Origin: Flavobacteriales bacterium UBA6057
GTDB lineage: Bacteria; Bacteroidota; Bacteroidia; Flavobacteriales_G; Salibacteraceae
DNA length: 64,000 nt
Reading direction: 5' to 3'
Assembly (NCBI GenBank): GCA_002428995.1
Contig: DIYJ01000007.1
Span: 62,001 to 126,000 of the forward strand
Below the pieces are notes generated by a model that saw nothing but the letters and a program-made list of their open reading frames with translations, was not told the DNA's origin and did no database searches. Shown piece by piece: positions 59,795 through 64,000 of this stretch. How positions within the stretch are numbered: position 1 is the stretch's first letter; every line of letters starts with the position of its first letter. The position numbers and the translations under genes were made by a program.

Positions 59795-61269
59795 GCGCGA
59801 GGCTTGGAAATGAGTTCTGTGGTGATTTTGGCGGAAAGCAATGCCAGCGGAATGCCTCCACCGGGGTGAACACTGCCACCGCAGAAATAAAGGTTCTTGA
59901 TGCGGGACGAAAAATTCGGGTGACGAAGGAAGGCCGCAAACTGATCGTTGGAGCTGGTGCCGTAGAGCGAACCCTGATAGCTGCGGGTATCGGCCTCAAT
60001 GCCTTTGGGATTCCAAACGCGCTCCGTTGCAATGTGCGGAGCCAGGTCTGTTTTTAGCATGCGACTGAGCTTCTCCACCACCCGCGCTTTGATCTCCGAT
60101 TCCATCCCATCCCAATCCTGTCCCTGGTTGCTGGGCACGTTCACCATCACAAACCAGTTTTCCTGACCATCGGGTGCATCGCCCGGCTCACATTTGCTTG
60201 AGATGTTCACGTAAATGGTCGGATCGTCAGAAACACTTCCCTTTTGAAACATCGTGTCGAATTCGCCCTTGTAGTCCCTGCCAAAGAAAATGTTGTGCAG
60301 TCCCAGGTTGTTGAATTCCCGATCAATGCCCCAATAGAAGACCATGGCCGAGGAGGATCGTTCTTGCTGAAGCGTGCGCTCCGGTGCTTTCTGATCCTGA
60401 AGAAGCCTGCGGTAGGTAAACCAGACATCTGCATTGCTCACTATCAGGTCCGCCTTGTGTGTTTGACCCTTTGCAATGATGCCGTTGGCTTTGCCTCTGG
60501 AAACAGTGATTTGCTCCACTTCTGTATTGAAGTGAAACACGACTCCAAGGTCTCTGGCCAGTTTTTCCAACGATGCCGGAATCTGTTTCATACCGCCTTT
60601 GGGAAAGAAAGTCCCGAAACCATGTTCAAGCCAGGGAATGACATTCAAAATTCCTGGAGCGCGATAGGGATCGGAGCCGTTGTAAGTCGCGAATCGGTTG
60701 AACAACTGCACCAAATGAGGCTCACCCAGCCGAATCTTATTGGCCCGGTTCATGGTTTTGAAAATGTCGTACTGCCGGATTTTGATCAGCGACTTTACGG
60801 TCTCTTTCGAAAGCCATGTACTCGCTTTGTGCAGCGATTTTTCCAGGAAAATCTTTGCGCTGTGGTCGTAGATGTTTTTGGCATGATCGAAGTATTCCAT
60901 CACCTCCTCCTTGGGAACCCGAAGCCTTCGCTCCACTTCCTCCGAAAAGCGTTGAGGCGAAGAATAACCCTTGAGGTCCATTCCATCTTCCCAGAAATAG
61001 CGGCAGGCTTCATCCTGCTCCTCGTATTGGAAATAGTCCTCTGGATTTTTTCCCGCTAAGCGGAACAACTCCTCGATGTAGTGAGGCATGGTGAAAAGCG
61101 AGGGACCGCCATCGAAACGAAAACCATCCAATTCGAAGGCATGGAGCTTGCCACCGGCATAAGCGTTGGCTTCAAACACCTCTACAGACCAGCCTTCACA
61201 CGCCAGCCGTATGGCAGTAGCCAATCCTCCAACTCCCGAACCAACAACAACAGCTTTCATTCGTGGCAT
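59791..61269 (-). CDS. crtD: Carotenoid 3,4-desaturase (CrtD-type, phytoene desaturase family)
   Basis: 492 residues. An FAD-binding motif VVVGSGVGGLATAIRLA opens the protein; FDGGPSLFTMPHY and the C-terminal CGGSVHPGGGIPLALLSAK complete the CrtI family pattern. Adjacency and coupling to cruF point to CrtD (1'-hydroxycarotenoid 3',4'-desaturase) over CrtI; the sequence alone does not exclude CrtI. The ATG at 61269 or 61260. It heads the operon; crtB and a second desaturase for lycopene must lie elsewhere. Confidence 0.85.
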   Translation of the reverse strand: MPRMKAVVVGSGVGGLATAIRLACEGWSVEVFEANAYAGGKLHAFELDGFRFDGGPSLFTMPHYIEELFRLAGKNPEDYFQYEEQDEACRYFWEDGMDLKGYSSPQRFSEEVERRLRVPKEEVMEYFDHAKNIYDHSAKIFLEKSLHKASTWLSKETVKSLIKIRQYDIFKTMNRANKIRLGEPHLVQLFNRFATYNGSDPYRAPGILNVIPWLEHGFGTFFPKGGMKQIPASLEKLARDLGVVFHFNTEVEQITVSRGKANGIIAKGQTHKADLIVSNADVWFTYRRLLQDQKAPERTLQQERSSSAMVFYWGIDREFNNLGLHNIFFGRDYKGEFDTMFQKGSVSDDPTIYVNISSKCEPGDAPDGQENWFVMVNVPSNQGQDWDGMESEIKARVVEKLSRMLKTDLAPHIATERVWNPKGIEADTRSYQGSLYGTSSNDQFAAFLRHPNFSSRIKNLYFCGGSVHPGGGIPLALLSAKITTELISKPRA

Positions 61270-61487
61270 ACATCAACTGGAAGAAGCACAAAAAGTTGAG
61301 GAATCTGATCAAACTGATGCAAGAAATGATCGGGCAGACCAATGGTAAAATCGTTCATCGTTTGTGGTGGATGGTGTGAATGATAGCAGCCTTCTCCCTG
61401 GCTATAGGCTCGGGTGAACGCTTAGGTCAGGCCAAACTTATGCCTTTCGCCTGCTTGCATTACGAATGATCGGGAAGTTATTCAGCG

Positions 61488-64000
61488 CTAGCGATCGGTG
61501 CCAAATCGCTTGATGTTCACCTTCCTTCGCTTCTCCACGATGAAGAAGGTCACCTGGATGTTTTCCAGGTCCTTGTCAAGGGTAACAGGAATGTTGTTCT
61601 GCATGATGCGGAAACGCTGCGTCAATACATTTTCATCAAAGGAGATCACGTAGGTTCCGTTGGGCAGGTAGAGCTCGAAGTTTCCGTTAAAACCGGTGAG
61701 CGTGCTGAAAGATTTCTCATCAGAGGTAGCGGTAATGCGGATGTTGGAAAGGTCAAATCGCTCTCCTTCTTCGGTCACCAGTTCGTCCCGATCCATCACC
61801 ACGGTTCCAAACAACTTCACCCCACGAACGAAGGGAACGCTCACAGGCTTGCTCATATTCACAAACAAGCTGTCCGGTACTTCCGCAAACCAACCCTCGG
61901 GAGAATCCAACGGAATGACGGCAAAAGGATGATTGCCCTTGGGCATGTTTTTCAGCGTGGCGCGGCCTTGTTGGTTGGTGATGACTTCTTCGTCTCCCAA
62001 CCTCAGCACTACGTTTTCAAGCGTGGGTTCATCCCGGTCGTGTTCTCCATTTCCGTTCAGGTCATAGAAGGCCACAAACGCCAGGTTGTAGTTTCTTGCC
62101 TTCGAGAAGGGGATCGGAACTCCAAACTCTTTTCGAATCGTGGCTCCCACTCGCACCGTGTTGGAGATGGTGGCGGACTGATCGCCCGGATCAATACCTC
62201 TGGCAGCGTTCAATTCCTGCGTAGCAGCCTGGAAGTTTGTCGATCCGAAGTTGTAGTTAATGTTCACGCTGAATCTCCATCCCGTGCTGGAGAAATAGAA
62301 CATTTCTGGGAAGAGTGTTACGGTATGACTGTTCAGCTGATTGTTGTAAGCGTAGTTGGCGCCTGATTGAAGAATGAACCGTGTGTTGCGGAACATGTAT
62401 TGATGCTGAAGCGAACCTCTGAACTGCTGCGGGTAAGTGTTTTGACTCAGAGAGTTGGCCAACAACACTGGATTAGACGGCCCGTATAAGTAGCGCACAT
62501 TGGCAGTCAGTGTTCTGATCCTTGCGAGCACCGAGAATTGCGCAGAGAAGTATTCGTCAATTTCTTCAAAATCCGGGGTGCTGTTGTAGCCCATGCGGAG
62601 TGTGGTGGTGATCAGCGAATTGCGCTTGAAGTTGAAATTGCTGTAGGTGAAGGAAAACCCACGATAGTTGACCGTGAAAAGCGTTTGCTGTGTGATGTCG
62701 AAGAAAACACCCGGCTGGAAAATTCCGATGTCTGTTCGCTTCGCGAGGTTCAGTCGGTTGAAGAAGTTTCGGAAGGTAAACTGGATTGAATCGCTGAAGC
62801 GGGTGGCATAGCGGTTCATGATGTTCACGTTGTTCAGAAGCTGCAGTTGAAGCTTGGGCTGAATGTCGTAGGTCGTGCGGTTGGAAGCTCCTAAACGCTC
62901 TGATGTCGTGATTCCAAAACTGGGTGTGTTGTAACGTCCGTTCATGACCACTCGAAGCTTTCGATCTACCATCGCCCCGGAGTAGGTTAAGCTGGTGAGG
63001 TAACCTAACTGAGATACATTGGTATCTGTGTGGTTGCGAATGCTTCCGGCAAAGAGAACGCTGACGTTGTGACTCTTTGAAATGCGAGTGTTCAATCGGG
63101 TGCTGGCCACATTGCTGTTCAGGTTCTGACGAATGTCCTGGCTGCGAGCAAGCGTAGAGGATACACGAAATCTTCCGGTGCCTGTGTAGTCGTGATAAAG
63201 CCCAAAGGAAGTGCTGCGCGCGTTTTGGAATCCAGGCGTTTGTGTGAAGTGAGCTCCAACCCGGTGGAATGGATGAAACCGGTAGCTTCCGGTCACTCCC
63301 TTTCCAGAGGCAAGCACACCCAGCGAACGGCCGTTCACCAATCCCACCTGAACATCCCAGTCCCGATCGAAGTAACCAACATACCAAGGCACATTCCTCA
63401 AGAAGCGATCGTTGAAAAAGCTCTGGGAATAGAACAGCTGTGTGAAGTACATCAGCCTGCGATCCTCATCCAATTCTTTGATGCCCATGAGGTTCAGCGA
63501 CATGAAGCTGAAGTCGCTGAGGATATTTTGAATTTGCGCCTCAGCAATGAGTGGAACATTATCCGTGCTGTAGGGTGAAACCTGCTTCTCGTTGGCAAGC
63601 TTGATGAAATCCACCTTCGTGCCCTTTTTGGTTCCGTTGTCGTTGACTTGCTTGGCTTCCTCCGAGAGGGCATAGAACCGGAAGCGCTGTTCCTCCAGCT
63701 CGCTCATCGGGCGGTGGTTGATGACACTCACCGTCCTGCGATTTCTCTCGAAACCCGCAGGCCTAACCTTGAACTTCAAGGTGGTGTCCTGGCTGGGGTC
63801 CAAGCCTATCGTGTAGCTCGGTGTGCGAATGATGTTTTCCGCGCTGTCCAGCAGCAACAGGTCTTTGCGCTGGCCACCGTTCAGCGTTACCTGAAAATCC
63901 TGTTCATAGTTTCCGATGTTCAGCAGTGATAGGGCAAATTCACTCTGCTCTTCTCCATTGCGGAAGTAGATTTTATCCTCTGGCAGTACGCTCATTTCCC
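61488..64000 (-). CDS. Large outer-membrane beta-barrel protein with C-terminal prealbumin-like domain (5' end outside window)
   Basis: At least 835 residues; the frame is open through the right edge, so the N-terminus is missing. Residues about 1-100 of what is seen look like an Ig-like NEW3-type domain. Then a long beta-barrel (about 180-640) with alternating aromatic strands. The last 200 residues have two small beta domains: one SdrD-like with FYDLNGNGEHDRDEPTLENV and a carboxypeptidase-regulatory-like one with GTYVISFDENVL. The layout recalls usher-like outer-membrane proteins that display a surface domain. No signal peptide is visible because the start is cut. Function unknown. Confidence 0.7.
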   Translation of the reverse strand, partial: EMSVLPEDKIYFRNGEEQSEFALSLLNIGNYEQDFQVTLNGGQRKDLLLLDSAENIIRTPSYTIGLDPSQDTTLKFKVRPAGFERNRRTVSVINHRPMSELEEQRFRFYALSEEAKQVNDNGTKKGTKVDFIKLANEKQVSPYSTDNVPLIAEAQIQNILSDFSFMSLNLMGIKELDEDRRLMYFTQLFYSQSFFNDRFLRNVPWYVGYFDRDWDVQVGLVNGRSLGVLASGKGVTGSYRFHPFHRVGAHFTQTPGFQNARSTSFGLYHDYTGTGRFRVSSTLARSQDIRQNLNSNVASTRLNTRISKSHNVSVLFAGSIRNHTDTNVSQLGYLTSLTYSGAMVDRKLRVVMNGRYNTPSFGITTSERLGASNRTTYDIQPKLQLQLLNNVNIMNRYATRFSDSIQFTFRNFFNRLNLAKRTDIGIFQPGVFFDITQQTLFTVNYRGFSFTYSNFNFKRNSLITTTLRMGYNSTPDFEEIDEYFSAQFSVLARIRTLTANVRYLYGPSNPVLLANSLSQNTYPQQFRGSLQHQYMFRNTRFILQSGANYAYNNQLNSHTVTLFPEMFYFSSTGWRFSVNINYNFGSTNFQAATQELNAARGIDPGDQSATISNTVRVGATIRKEFGVPIPFSKARNYNLAFVAFYDLNGNGEHDRDEPTLENVVLRLGDEEVITNQQGRATLKNMPKGNHPFAVIPLDSPEGWFAEVPDSLFVNMSKPVSVPFVRGVKLFGTVVMDRDELVTEEGERFDLSNIRITATSDEKSFSTLTGFNGNFELYLPNGTYVISFDENVLTQRFRIMQNNIPVTLDKDLENIQVTFFIVEKRRKVNIKRFGTDR

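Noticed and set aside
1..64000. tRNA genes, rRNA genes, CRISPR arrays, insertion sequences, prophage
   Set aside because: No cloverleaf with GGTTCGA-type arm, no regular spacer-repeat pattern, no transposase, integrase or phage gene was seen.

Overview
The window is chromosomal DNA from a member of the Bacteroidota, most likely a marine Flavobacteriales-type organism. The evidence is: six secreted proteins with type IX secretion (T9SS) C-terminal sorting domains; DUF3098 next to ftsX; Bacteroidota-style promoters (TTG, 19 nt, TAnnTTTG); a long SecA without the usual zinc-binding tail; TPR-LuxR-type regulators; and a carotenoid operon of the kind that makes monocyclic hydroxylated pigments in this phylum. 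No prophage, insertion sequence, CRISPR array, rRNA or tRNA gene was found.

Layout. 1-6.2 kb is housekeeping: the 3' end of an unidentified gene, DUF3098-ftsX, serS-lipoprotein-TPR protein, and rplU-rpmA, where L21 carries a long Ala/Lys/Pro tail. 6.5-8.3 kb is a T9SS cargo gene with a strong promoter, followed by a cloverleaf-like inverted repeat. 8.6-16.1 kb holds an EamA transporter, a cobalamin adenosyltransferase, a DUF2795 protein, an M48 metalloprotease and secA. 16.2-31.8 kb is rich in secreted proteins: a glycine-rich/beta-helix giant, PAP2-GT2, a methyltransferase, an SGNH/DUF4886 protein, a four-repeat SprB-type adhesin and a sialidase-like propeller protein, with the ComM/YifB ATPase and a YCII protein between them. 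31.9-40.5 kb carries a TPR-TM-HTH regulator behind a lipoprotein peptidylarginine deiminase, a DsbD with a duplicated N-terminal domain, and several envelope proteins. 40.9-47.7 kb is a TetR-TolC-MFP-RND efflux operon. 47.9-55.4 kb holds an orphan response regulator, a frameshifted T9SS gene, asnS-rpoN-PAP2-like, and a (6-4)-type FeS photolyase. 55.4-57.9 kb has a ParE-type toxin-antitoxin pair, a sterol-desaturase family enzyme and a DUF429 protein. 57.9-61.3 kb is crtD-cruF-crtZ-crtY. The window ends inside a large outer-membrane protein gene.

How the genes fit together. crtY, crtZ, cruF and crtD are the set needed to turn lycopene into saproxanthin, and crtZ-crtY has its own promoter inside the operon. 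The efflux operon is headed by its probable repressor, with a candidate operator upstream. The photolyase and the pigment genes fit a light-exposed lifestyle. Nothing here is clearly a wholly new system. The items most worth a second look are the cloverleaf repeat, the frameshifted cargo gene, the lipoprotein deiminase paired with a membrane-bound TPR-HTH regulator, the duplicated DsbD sensor domain, and the ribosomal L21 tail.
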